Shown: positions 6,432 through 13,400 of the stretch, piece by piece
Numbering within the stretch: the stretch's first letter is position 1
How the letters are laid out: each line of letters opens with the position of its first letter
Notes under the pieces: generated by a model
Seen by the model: the letters and a program-made list of their open reading frames with translations, nothing else
What the model was told of the DNA's origin: nothing
The model's database searches: none
DNA from: a virus
Direction: 5' to 3' (one strand)
IMG/VR virus record: IMGVR_UViG_3300020121_000330
Coordinates: 1-21,880 of that record
DNA length: 21,880 nucleotides
Program-made: the position numbers and the translations under genes

Positions 6432-7495
6432 TGGCCAGCCAACCGCCTTCTTTTTCGGGAAGCGGGGCCGGCCAAGCCTACGTGCAGCCGCAGCCGGCCT
6501 GGCAGATCACCGCCAACGGCATCGATCTCGCCGACAAGCTCGACCCGCGCACCGTCTCGATCACCGTGACCGAAAAGCTGGGCGAGGCCGCCGACGATCT
6601 CGAGATCGAACTCCACGACGCCGACGGCTTGCTCACCATCCCGCCGTCGGGCGCGACGATCGCCGTCTCTATGGGCTGGGCCAAGGGCGTCGGCGTGCGC
6701 TCAGGCCTGGTCGCCAAGGGCACCTTCACCGCCGACGAACCCACCTGGAGCGGCCCACCCGACAAGCTCACCCTGAAAGGCCGCAGCGCCGACCTGGTCA
6801 CCAGCTACCGCACGCGCAAGAATGCCACCTGGACCAACCAGACGCTCGGCGCGATCACCTCTAAAATCGCCGGCGACAACGGCCTCAAGCCGCGCTGCCA
6901 CCCCGATCTCGCCGCCACCACCGTCACCTCGGCCGAACAAGCCAATCAATCCGACATGGAATTCATCCGCAACCTCGGCCGCCGCTACGACGCCGTCGCC
7001 ACGGTCAAGGGCGGCGCGCTCATCCTCGCCCCGGTCAACGCCGCCACCACGGCCAGCGGCGCCACGATCCCAACCCTGATCATCACCCGCGCCATGTGCA
7101 GCAGCTACAGCTACAGCCGCCCCGCGCGCGACGGCGCCCAGGACGGCGCCGAGGCCCAGCATTACGACCAGGCCAGCGCCACGCGCCACACCGTCCAGGC
7201 TGGCGGCAGCGCTGGTGCAGGAAGCGGCGGGCGCCGGCGCCTCAAACGCATCTACGCCAGCGCCCCCGACGCCACCGCCGCCGCCACCAGCACCAGCAAC
7301 CGCATCGCCCGCGCCAAGGGCACCTTCTCGGTCACCCTGTCACTGGGCGACGCCACGATCGGCGCCGGCTACAAAGCCACCACCACCGGCTTCAAGCCCG
7401 AGATCGACGCCACAACCTGGCGCGTCACCAGCGTCAAAAACACCATGGGCCCCGGCGGTTTTATCACCGAACTGGAATTCGAGGTCGCGGCCTGA
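6431..7495 (+). CDS. D: Late protein D (tail/baseplate hub protein)
   Basis: This 354-aa protein fits P2 gpD (387 aa), the hub-type protein homologous to T4 gp27 that anchors the spike below the tape measure. The start ATG overlaps the stop of U. Visible family parts are QITANGIDLADKLDPRTVSITVTEKLGEAADDLEIELHD near the N-terminus, ATWTNQTLGAITSKIAGDNGL in the middle, SDMEFIRNLGRRYDAVATVKGGALIL after it, and the C-terminal WRVTSVKNTMGPGGFITELEFEV. In P2, D is the last late tail gene, which agrees with the switch to unrelated genes after it. Confidence 0.93.
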   Translation: MASQPPSFSGSGAGQAYVQPQPAWQITANGIDLADKLDPRTVSITVTEKLGEAADDLEIELHDADGLLTIPPSGATIAVSMGWAKGVGVRSGLVAKGTFTADEPTWSGPPDKLTLKGRSADLVTSYRTRKNATWTNQTLGAITSKIAGDNGLKPRCHPDLAATTVTSAEQANQSDMEFIRNLGRRYDAVATVKGGALILAPVNAATTASGATIPTLIITRAMCSSYSYSRPARDGAQDGAEAQHYDQASATRHTVQAGGSAGAGSGGRRRLKRIYASAPDATAAATSTSNRIARAKGTFSVTLSLGDATIGAGYKATTTGFKPEIDATTWRVTSVKNTMGPGGFITELEFEVAA

Positions 7496-8055
7496 TGATC
7501 TGTTGGGTCCACGGCGCCAAAGCCTCGCCGCGCAGTTTCAACTATCTTCTCGGCTTGCTGCCCGATCACGCGTTGATGATGTATGAATACAGCGTCGAGA
7601 CCCCGCTCCGCGACAACATCGCCCGGTTGGAAGAGCTCGCCGCCGCGCAATCCATTACCCGTTTTGTCGGGCATAGCCTCGGCGGCGTGATCGCGGCCGA
7701 GATGGTCAAGCGCCACGGCGGCAAAGGCGTGGCGATCGCCAGCCCGCTCGGGGGTTCCGACCTCGCCAACTTCATGCCCGTGTCGCAAATGCTGTTCGAC
7801 GTGGCCTCTCTCCAACCCATCTTCAGAGGGCTCACCGCCCACACCTTCAACGCCGATTTTCTGTCCATCGTCGCCTCCAACGACGGCGGCTACAGCGACG
7901 GCGTCATCACGGTTAAAAGCCAGAAAGGCGCGCGCGGGTCTCTCCTGGCCCAATTCGACGCGAACCATTTCGAAGTGTTGTTAGACCCGGCCGTCGCGGC
8001 ACTCATCCGTAACCACTTGTTCATCGACGCCCCTCACCGATCCGCCGCGGCCTAG
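7495..8055 (+). CDS. Small serine alpha/beta hydrolase (lipase/esterase-like)
   Basis: The 186-aa protein has an alpha/beta-hydrolase layout. There is an early oxyanion HG (H6-G7), the nucleophile elbow GHSLGG at 59-64 (Ser61), a likely acid at D135 in SDGVITVKSQ (D130 is the other choice), and a C-terminal His158 in ANHFEVL. The SDG-then-NHFE spacing is typical of lipase-like triads. Its ATG overlaps the stop of D, so it is a late gene. There is no signal peptide. It may be a tail-associated or lysis-stage esterase acting on envelope lipids, or a metabolic moron; the substrate cannot be inferred. The length is short for the fold, so it is probably a minimal domain. Confidence 0.8.
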   Translation: MICWVHGAKASPRSFNYLLGLLPDHALMMYEYSVETPLRDNIARLEELAAAQSITRFVGHSLGGVIAAEMVKRHGGKGVAIASPLGGSDLANFMPVSQMLFDVASLQPIFRGLTAHTFNADFLSIVASNDGGYSDGVITVKSQKGARGSLLAQFDANHFEVLLDPAVAALIRNHLFIDAPHRSAAA

Positions 8056-8061
8056 CCGCTC

Positions 8062-8316
8062 CTACGGCGTGCCGAGTTGCGAGGTCTCAGTGTCCCGTAC
8101 CGGCCCGGCGCGATAATCCGCCCACCAGATCAGCAGCCCGACCACGACCAGCAGCACCGTCACCGTCAGGAACGCCTTGCGATGGAGCGCCTGGCGCAAT
8201 TCGATGTCAGCTTCCGAGTACGTGGTATGGCAATGCGGACAGATCGACGCGGCCACCGCCATCGGCTCCTTGCAACGCGTGCACGGAAACTCATTCCATC
8301 GCTGTTTCTTTACCAC
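8062..8316 (-). CDS. Zinc-ribbon protein with one membrane segment
   Basis: This 84-aa protein has an N-terminal zinc ribbon (C12-x2-C15 and C26-x2-C29, the second as CPHC), a charged linker, and one strong membrane helix at about 49-66. A short acidic tail follows. The start is GTG at 8316, overlapping the end of the DUF3761-like gene. It is the last gene of the minus-strand repressor operon and converges with the hydrolase gene six bases away. The family is not recognised beyond zinc-ribbon domain proteins. Being co-transcribed with the repressor, it is probably made in the lysogen, where a membrane role such as exclusion of other phages is possible but unproven. Confidence 0.72.
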   Translation of the reverse strand: MVKKQRWNEFPCTRCKEPMAVAASICPHCHTTYSEADIELRQALHRKAFLTVTVLLVVVGLLIWWADYRAGPVRDTETSQLGTP

Positions 8317-8570
8317 CTGACGCCGCCATGATGCGAACAGGTGCCCGACCGGTGCTGGCTGAAGCTCCAGCTACCATCCCCGCAATGCGCGGTCGCCCCG
8401 CGCGGACGACCGGCCCGAAACATCGGCGCATGCACCACGTTGCCATCGACGTTTTCATAATGCTCGCCCGACCTTGGCCCGTAATGATGCCAGCGCGCCA
8501 ACGCCGGCGAACTTAGGCCAAGCGCCGCTGCCGCGCCCAGAACGATGGCGGCGCGTATCGTTTTCAACAT
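8310..8570 (-). CDS. Secreted DUF3761-like protein
   Basis: The 86-aa protein starts with a clear Sec signal (basic start, Ala/Leu core, PALA cut after A25), leaving about 60 residues for the periplasm or exterior. The mature part has the DUF3761 pattern: ATAHCGDGSWSFSQHRSGTC followed by SHHGGV at the end (residues 59-84, Cys63 and Cys78 probably disulfide-bonded). The function of this domain is not known. AGGGGA stands six bases before the ATG. It follows the repressor by 14 bases and overlaps the zinc-ribbon gene by seven, so all three are likely one lysogenic transcript. Confidence 0.8.
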   Translation of the reverse strand: MLKTIRAAIVLGAAAALGLSSPALARWHHYGPRSGEHYENVDGNVVHAPMFRAGRPRGATAHCGDGSWSFSQHRSGTCSHHGGVRW

Positions 8571-8584
8571 ATGTTTTCCCCTGT

Positions 8585-8959
8585 TTACCGTTCGAAATCC
8601 TGCCGCTGCGACTGCATCATCGGCGCCAGCGCGCTATGCGCGATCGTCCGCGCCAGCTGCAGCACCGCGCCGCGATCCTTCGGCGGCAGCGCATGCAGCA
8701 GCTCCAGCCACTCGCGATCCTCGCTGGTCAGCGCCAATTGATCGGCGTCGATCGAATCATCATCGGTCTCGCCGGTCAGAAATTCAGGGCTGGTCTGCAA
8801 TTCGCGCGCGATCCGATGAATATGAGAAGATCCGCCGACCCCGCGCCTGATCAGATGGTTGATGGCGGGCTGCGACACGCCGACGCGCCGGGCCAGTTCG
8901 GACTGGCTGATGCCGAGCGCGTTCAGCCGCGCAATGATTCGCACCCCGACATCGATCAC
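8585..8959 (-). CDS. XRE-family repressor (cI-like)
   Basis: The 124-aa protein has an N-terminal helix-turn-helix of the XRE/cI type (residues 17-36, ISQSELARRVGVSQPAINHL) followed by ELQTSPEFLTGETDD, a common link in phage repressors. There is no LexA-type peptidase domain (no Ala-Gly cleavage site or Ser-Lys dyad), so induction is probably not by RecA-driven self-cleavage. The start is GTG at 8959. It is divergent from the YdaS/Cro-like gene, and an operator with perfect arms lies at 8967-8988 just before its start, so it probably controls itself and the early operon. Confidence 0.88.
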   Translation of the reverse strand: MIDVGVRIIARLNALGISQSELARRVGVSQPAINHLIRRGVGGSSHIHRIARELQTSPEFLTGETDDDSIDADQLALTSEDREWLELLHALPPKDRGAVLQLARTIAHSALAPMMQSQRQDFER

Positions 8960-8966
8960 GCCCCCA

Positions 8967-8988
8967 ACCTATAATTTTCGTTATAGGT
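8967..8988. promoter_or_regulatory. Operator 1 (perfect inverted repeat)
   Basis: ACCTATAA and TTATAGGT form perfect eight-base arms around the spacer TTTTCG. It lies between the divergent repressor and Cro-like genes, next to the repressor start. The related site at 9015-9036 shares the left arm and most of the spacer, so both are likely bound by the same regulator. Confidence 0.82.
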
Positions 8989-9000
8989 CGGATATTTCAA
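8971..9000 (-). promoter_or_regulatory. Probable promoter of the repressor operon
   Basis: On the minus strand TTGAAA (9000-8995) is followed after 18 bases by AATTAT (8976-8971). The expected start of the RNA is only a few bases before the GTG at 8959, so the leader would be nearly absent. The left operator (8967-8988) covers the -10 box, which fits autorepression. Confidence 0.45.
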
Positions 9001-9008
9001 TTTCGGCA

Positions 9009-9036
9009 TTGACCACCTATAAGTTTCGTCATAGTT
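9009..9036 (+). promoter_or_regulatory. Probable early promoter (towards the Cro-like gene)
   Basis: TTGACC (9009-9014) and ATAGTT (9031-9036) are spaced by 16 bases. Operator 2 occupies exactly the spacer and -10 box, so a bound regulator would block polymerase. The expected RNA start is at or next to the ATG at 9043 and there is no usable Shine-Dalgarno, so the first message may be leaderless. Confidence 0.5.
9015..9036. promoter_or_regulatory. Operator 2 (imperfect copy)
   Basis: The left arm ACCTATAA is identical to operator 1, the spacer is GTTTCG, and the right arm TCATAGTT differs from TTATAGGT at two positions. The centre lies 48 bases from operator 1. The weaker match suggests graded binding by the repressor and the Cro-like protein. 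Confidence 0.75.
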
Positions 9037-9042
9037 GAAGTT

Positions 9043-9438
9043 ATGCAATCGCAACCTACCCCATTTGATGCACTACACGCCGCTGTCGAAAAGCTCGGCG
9101 GCCAGTCCGCCACGGCGCGGCTCTGCGAGGTTACCCAGGGCGCCGTCTGGCGCTGGCTCAACGTCAACCATCAGCTTCCCGCCGAATATGTCCTGCGCGT
9201 CGAAGCCGCCACCGGCATCCCGAAAGAGTGGCTCCGTCCCGACATCTACCCGCTCGACTTGCAGCGGGCCGCTCCCCCGACCTGGAACGCGCTCGACACC
9301 GGCGAAGGCCGCATCAACGACGCTGCCACCCGCGAAACCTACGACAGCCCCGGTTGTAAACCGGCCGATAACAACGCCTCCTCCTTGCCCCCGGCGACCG
9401 GCGATCCCACCCAAACGAACCGGCCGTCTGGCCGATGA
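9043..9438 (+). CDS. YdaS/Cro-like DNA-binding regulator
   Basis: The first 70 residues of this 131-aa protein match the YdaS_antitoxin/Cro-like family: ALHAAVEKLGGQSATARLCEVTQGAVWRWLN, then QLPAEYVLRVEAATGIPKEWLRPDIYPL. In phages and prophages such proteins are divergent from the repressor and act as Cro, opening the lytic programme. The remaining 60 residues are polar, Pro/Thr/Asn-rich and probably disordered. It is the first gene of the rightward operon, with operator 2 in its promoter. The stop region overlaps an in-frame alternative start of the next gene (ATGA at 9435). Confidence 0.83.
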   Translation: MQSQPTPFDALHAAVEKLGGQSATARLCEVTQGAVWRWLNVNHQLPAEYVLRVEAATGIPKEWLRPDIYPLDLQRAAPPTWNALDTGEGRINDAATRETYDSPGCKPADNNASSLPPATGDPTQTNRPSGR

Positions 9439-9461
9439 CTTGCCCGGGGGGGACATTGATC

Positions 9462-9884
9462 ATGGCCGCATCGCTCGCCACCACCAGCGCAGCCGGATCA
9501 CCGACCGCCGTGGAGCCAGCATCGGCCATCGCCAGCGTCGCAGCGCCCTCCGCCGCCATTCCCTTCGTCCCGATCGATGAGTCGCAACCCGGCCGCAAAC
9601 ACGAACTCTGCTGCCCGCACTGCAAATCGCCCGGCAACCGCCGCAGCTCGCGCGAGGTCACCACCACCTTCCGCGAAATCTTCTACATCTGCCGCAACCC
9701 GGTCTGCGGCCACAGCTGGAAGGCCAGCCTGACCTACGAATACGGCCTCTCGCCCTCCGCCATCCCGGATCCCGCGCTCGATCTGCCGATGCGCGTGATG
9801 GACCGCGCCGCCGCCCTGGTCGCGCTCGCCAACGCCCGCGCCGCCGCCCCCGACCCCGATTCGCCGACGTTCTTCGACACCTGA
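9462..9884 (+). CDS. ogr: Ogr/Delta-like zinc-finger late transcription activator
   Basis: The 140-aa protein carries the Ogr/Delta zinc finger. It has C51-x2-C54 (CPHC), then SPGNRRSSREVTTTFREIFYIC, and C77-x4-C82 (CRNPVC) before GHSWKASLTYEYGLSPS. In P2 and P4 these proteins activate the late tail and capsid promoters through RNA polymerase alpha. An Ala/Ser-rich 45-residue N-terminal extension is unusual, as Ogr is about 72 aa and starts at the finger. I chose ATG 9462 because a G-run ribosome site precedes it; ATG 9435 overlapping the previous stop is the alternative. It sits in the early operon rather than after D as in P2, which suits early synthesis of a late activator. Confidence 0.85.
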   Translation: MAASLATTSAAGSPTAVEPASAIASVAAPSAAIPFVPIDESQPGRKHELCCPHCKSPGNRRSSREVTTTFREIFYICRNPVCGHSWKASLTYEYGLSPSAIPDPALDLPMRVMDRAAALVALANARAAAPDPDSPTFFDT

Positions 9885-9898
9885 CCAAAGGAACCGCC

Positions 9899-9994
9899 AT
9901 GTCTGCTGTCTTCGATCTGCACTTCGCCCTCGGCGCGCTCGCCGGCTTCTTCATCCCCGCGATCGCTTCCGCGTTTGTGGCGACCTTCCGCTGA
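9899..9994 (+). CDS. 31-residue hydrophobic peptide
   Basis: AAAGGA stands six bases before an ATG that opens a 31-codon frame ending in TGA at 9992-9994, just after the Ogr-like gene. The product (MSAVFDLHFALGALAGFF at its start, then IPAIASAFVATFR) is almost wholly hydrophobic with a Phe-rich helix and one basic end, like a single-pass membrane peptide. The family is unknown. The strong ribosome site and the tight position in the operon are the main support. About 115 C-rich bases without a visible gene follow before the primase. Confidence 0.55.
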   Translation: MSAVFDLHFALGALAGFFIPAIASAFVATFR

Positions 9995-10109
9995 CCATCT
10001 GATCGGGCGCCCCCGCGCATGATCCCCCCTTTTCCCCTTCCCACAGCCCCGCCGCCAAAAACCCGTTTCCCGGGAACGCCCCTCTTTTGCCTGAAAGCCG
10101 CTCCCCGCA

Positions 10110-12836
10110 ATGCGCGACGATATCCTGACCGAGGTGCTCAAGAACATCCGCGCGGATTACAAGTTCGGCGTGGCCAATGGCGACTGGCTGCAAAAAGGCC
10201 GCTGCCCCAAATGCAATAAAAGCGAACTGTTCACCCGCGCCACCACCCCCTGGGTACTACGCTGCGGCCGCTCCAACCGCTGCGGCGAAGAATTGCACGT
10301 CAAGGATCTCTATCCCGAAATCTTCGACAACTGGTCGACCCGGCACGAAGCGACCCCAGCCAATCCCCACGCCGCCGCCGATGCCTATCTGCTCAACGCC
10401 CGCGGCCTCGATCTGCGCCTCATCCGCGGCAGCTATGCGCAGGAGGTCTACCACGAAAAACAGCGCAACCTGACCAGCGCCACCGTCCGCTTCGACCTTC
10501 CCGGCGGCAGTTGGTGGGAACGGCTGATCGACCAGCCCGGCCGCTTCGAGAAAAAGGCCCGGTTCAAATGGGGCGCCTCCTACAAGGGCCACTGGTGGCA
10601 GCACCCCTCCCACGACATGGCCGCGCTCGCCGCCGCCAACGAGATATGGGCGGCAGAGGGCATCTTCGACTGCTCGGCGCTGGTTCAGGCTTTCGGACAT
10701 GCCGACAATGCCGATGCCAATCTCGCCTCCGTGTCGCTGATGTCGGTCAACAACTACCCCGAAAAGGCGTTGGACGAACTGCGCAAGGCCATCGCCAACG
10801 GCCCCAACCCCACCCATTCGCCGCGCCTGGTCTTCGCCTTCGATGTCGGCAAGGCCGGCGCCGATTACACCCGCAAATTCGTCAAGCGCGCCCGCGACGA
10901 AGGCTGGGAGGCCAGCGCCGCGCAACCCCGCCCCGAAGGCGAGATCGAAAAGCTCGACTGGAACGACCTGCTCCAGCGCGACCGGCTCACCCCCAAATAT
11001 CTCGATGAATACCGCTGGAACGGCAAAGTCCTGATCGCCGGCGACGCCTTCGAAAAGGCCTTCCTGATGTGGCAGAACCGCCAGCGCGCCAGCTTTCCCT
11101 TCACCTTCAACACCGAACAATACTGGGCTGAATTCAGCGCGCGCAAGATGGACGAGATCATCAAGGAGTTGAACGACAACCCCGGCACCAAGACCATGAC
11201 GCACGAGGAAAAGCGCCAGCAGGCCGCCGAACAGGCCGGCGCCATCACCCGCATCTGCAACGCCAGCTTCCGCACCCTCTATTTCCAGCGCAACCCGGCG
11301 ACCGATGAGAGCCTCTATTACATGCGCGTCGACTTCCCGGTCGATCGCGCCGCGTTCAAGGCCGGCCTTACCGGCGGCGCGCTCGCCGCCTCGGCCGAGT
11401 TCAAAAAACGGCTGATGTCGATCGCCCCCGGCGCGATCTGGAAGGGCAGCGGCCCCCAGCTCGACCAGCTGATGGAGGTGCAGACGCGCCGCATCAAGAC
11501 CGTCGAGATGCTCGAATGCACCGGCTACGACCTCAAGCGCGATGTCTATGTGCTCGGCGACATCGCCGTGCGCCGGGGCCGCGTCTTCGACCTCAATGAC
11601 GAGGATTTCTTCGACTTCGGCGATGTCAGCCTCAAACTGGCGACCACCGAACGCCTGCTCGAAATCGATTACGACCCCAACCACGTCCCCATCGACTGGT
11701 TTCCCACCGTCATCGCCGCCTTCGGCATGAACGGCCTGATCACCACCGCCTACTGGATGATGACGCTGTTCGCCGAACAGATCCGGCGCGAAACCAAATC
11801 ATTGGGCTTCCTCGAGGCCTGGGGCATCCCCGGTTCGGGCAAGTCGACCATGCTCGAATTCCTGTGGAAGCTATCGGGGCGCGACGGCTACGAAGGCTTC
11901 GACCCGACCAAATCGACCGTCGCCGCCACCGCGCGCAACCTCGGCAAGGTCTCCAACCTGCCCGTCGTCCTGATCGAGGGCGACCGCGCCGAAAACGTCG
12001 CCCACTCCAAGCGCTTCGAATGGGACGAGCTGAAATCGCTCTACAACGGCCGCGCCACCCGCTCGCGCGGCGTGAAAAACGGCGGCATGGAGACCTTCGA
12101 GCCGCTGTTCCGCGGCAGCATCATCATCGGCCAGAACGACAGCGTCACCGCCAGCCCGGCGGTGATGGAGCGGATCATGTCGCTGCAGTTCGACAAGAGC
12201 CAGTTCTCCAGCGAAACCCGCATCGCCGCCGAAAAGCTCGAACGCTGGCCGGTCGAGGAATTGTCCGGCTTCATCATCCATATCCTGCGCCGCGAAGCCG
12301 AATTCCTCAAAATCTGGCGCGACAGCTACACCCGCTATTACGCCGAGCTCGAGACCGCCACCGGCGTCCACAACATCCGCCTGCTGCGCAACCACGCCCA
12401 GCTCGCCGCCGCGCTCACCGCCATGCGCGTCATCATTCCCCCAAGCGCTATGCCCGATGGCCTGCACCGCCAGGGCCTCGAATTCATCGCCGAGATGACC
12501 AAACAGCGCCAGCTGGTCTCCTCCAGCGAACACCCCGTGGTCGAGAAGTTCTGGGCGATCTTCGATTATCTCTCGACGATCGAGGGCGAGGACATCGCCC
12601 GCCCGCTCAACAACAGCCGCAAGCCCGATGAGCTGATCGCGGTCAGCCTGCCGCAGTTCTTCGAACGCTGCCGCACCAACGGCCAGACACCCCCGCTCGA
12701 AGACGAACTGCGCCGCCATCTCAAGACCTCGAAAGTCCGCAAATTCATCGATCAGCGCCAGGTCAACAGCCCCAGCGGCAAGGGCTTCCACTGCTGGATC
12801 TTCCAGCGCGCTGCCTTCGAAACATCCGTCATCTGA
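10110..12836 (+). CDS. Primase-helicase replication protein
   Basis: The 908-aa protein begins with a primase-type zinc finger (C32-x2-C35 and C52-x5-C58). It is followed by a Toprim-like region with the glutamate in WAAEGIFDC (E183) and VFAFDVGKAG near 241-250. A P-loop GIPGSGKST at 572-580 and a Walker B-like VVLIEGD at 619-625 mark the C-terminal ATPase/helicase half. This layout is that of phage bifunctional primase-helicases that start and drive replication. In the Toprim DxD the second Asp is Gly (D245-V-G247), which may weaken metal binding. It is the largest gene of the operon, and small genes with overlapping starts follow it. Confidence 0.87.
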   Translation: MRDDILTEVLKNIRADYKFGVANGDWLQKGRCPKCNKSELFTRATTPWVLRCGRSNRCGEELHVKDLYPEIFDNWSTRHEATPANPHAAADAYLLNARGLDLRLIRGSYAQEVYHEKQRNLTSATVRFDLPGGSWWERLIDQPGRFEKKARFKWGASYKGHWWQHPSHDMAALAAANEIWAAEGIFDCSALVQAFGHADNADANLASVSLMSVNNYPEKALDELRKAIANGPNPTHSPRLVFAFDVGKAGADYTRKFVKRARDEGWEASAAQPRPEGEIEKLDWNDLLQRDRLTPKYLDEYRWNGKVLIAGDAFEKAFLMWQNRQRASFPFTFNTEQYWAEFSARKMDEIIKELNDNPGTKTMTHEEKRQQAAEQAGAITRICNASFRTLYFQRNPATDESLYYMRVDFPVDRAAFKAGLTGGALAASAEFKKRLMSIAPGAIWKGSGPQLDQLMEVQTRRIKTVEMLECTGYDLKRDVYVLGDIAVRRGRVFDLNDEDFFDFGDVSLKLATTERLLEIDYDPNHVPIDWFPTVIAAFGMNGLITTAYWMMTLFAEQIRRETKSLGFLEAWGIPGSGKSTMLEFLWKLSGRDGYEGFDPTKSTVAATARNLGKVSNLPVVLIEGDRAENVAHSKRFEWDELKSLYNGRATRSRGVKNGGMETFEPLFRGSIIIGQNDSVTASPAVMERIMSLQFDKSQFSSETRIAAEKLERWPVEELSGFIIHILRREAEFLKIWRDSYTRYYAELETATGVHNIRLLRNHAQLAAALTAMRVIIPPSAMPDGLHRQGLEFIAEMTKQRQLVSSSEHPVVEKFWAIFDYLSTIEGEDIARPLNNSRKPDELIAVSLPQFFERCRTNGQTPPLEDELRRHLKTSKVRKFIDQRQVNSPSGKGFHCWIFQRAAFETSVI

Positions 12837-12856
12837 CCCCGCCAAAGGAGGAAATC

Positions 12857-13069
12857 ATGCTGCCCAAAACCCTCATGCCGGACAGGCCCAAGCCCCCCGT
12901 CGTCTTCGAATGCACCGGCTGCCTGATCTCGGTCAACAGCCGCGACCACCACATCCCGGTGGGCTGGAGCCAGCATCGCGAAGCGACCTGGTGCCCCGAC
13001 TGCTCGACCTCGGCCGAGGCCCGCGCCTCGGGTGGCCACGCCGCCCGCAACCGGACCGCGATCAAGTGA
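12857..13069 (+). CDS. Small zinc-finger protein (70 aa)
   Basis: A very good ribosome site (AAAGGAGG at 12845-12852) precedes the ATG. The protein holds two Cys pairs, C19-x2-C22 and C46-x2-C49 with a His-rich loop (RDHH) between them, so it probably folds around one zinc ion. The C-terminal 20 residues are basic. No family is recognised. It begins a chain of small genes with ATGA/GTGA overlaps after the primase, so it may serve replication or host take-over. Confidence 0.75.
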   Translation: MLPKTLMPDRPKPPVVFECTGCLISVNSRDHHIPVGWSQHREATWCPDCSTSAEARASGGHAARNRTAIK

Positions 13070-13248
13070 GCCGCGCCGTCGCCGTCCGTGCTAGCCAGAG
13101 CAAGCATAACGCCCCCCGGCTGTCCCGCGACCAGGTCGCCGCCAACCGCGCCGCGGCGCGCCAGTGGCGCATCGACAACAAGCCCTATTTCGACGCGCTC
13201 TACGGCCCCGAGCCCACCTGCGCCTGCCACCGGGAGGCACGGTCATGA
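13066..13248 (+). CDS. Small basic protein (60 aa)
   Basis: The GTG at 13066 overlaps the previous stop (GTGA), and its own stop overlaps the next start (ATGA at 13245), so it is translationally coupled on both sides. The product is Arg/Ala-rich with an amphipathic middle (LSRDQVAANRAAARQWRIDNKPYF) and a C-terminal C-A-C. No family is recognised. The codon use matches the neighbours, which supports a real gene. Confidence 0.65.
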   Translation: MSRAVAVRASQSKHNAPRLSRDQVAANRAAARQWRIDNKPYFDALYGPEPTCACHREARS

Positions 13249-13400
13249 GCGAGCGTCCCGAAGGCTACCACCCCATGGCGCTCGACGCCGCCGAGGAACC
13301 GCCCTTCTGCGACTATTGCCACGGCGCCCACCCCGAACAATTCGGCTGCCCCCGCGATGCCGATGAAGAGGATGTCGGCACCGAAGGAGCCGCGTCATGA
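13245..13400 (+). CDS. Small zinc-knuckle protein (51 aa)
   Basis: Coupled to both neighbours by overlaps, with GGGAGG before the start. It has C22-x2-C25-x3-H29-x5-C35, a CCHC-like pattern close to a zinc knuckle (retroviral knuckles are C-x2-C-x4-H-x4-C). The tail is acidic (DADEEDVGTE). A role in nucleic-acid binding is possible but not shown; no named family. Confidence 0.68.
   Translation: MSERPEGYHPMALDAAEEPPFCDYCHGAHPEQFGCPRDADEEDVGTEGAAS

Noticed and set aside
8047-8059. GCGGC-CTA-GCCGC hairpin at the convergent ends of the hydrolase and zinc-ribbon genes
   Set aside because: A five-pair stem without a U-run is too weak to call a terminator in DNA of this GC content.
10257-11684. 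475-codon minus-strand frame opposite the primase
   Set aside because: The composition is that of a shadow frame, and the plus strand holds zinc finger and P-loop motifs in order.
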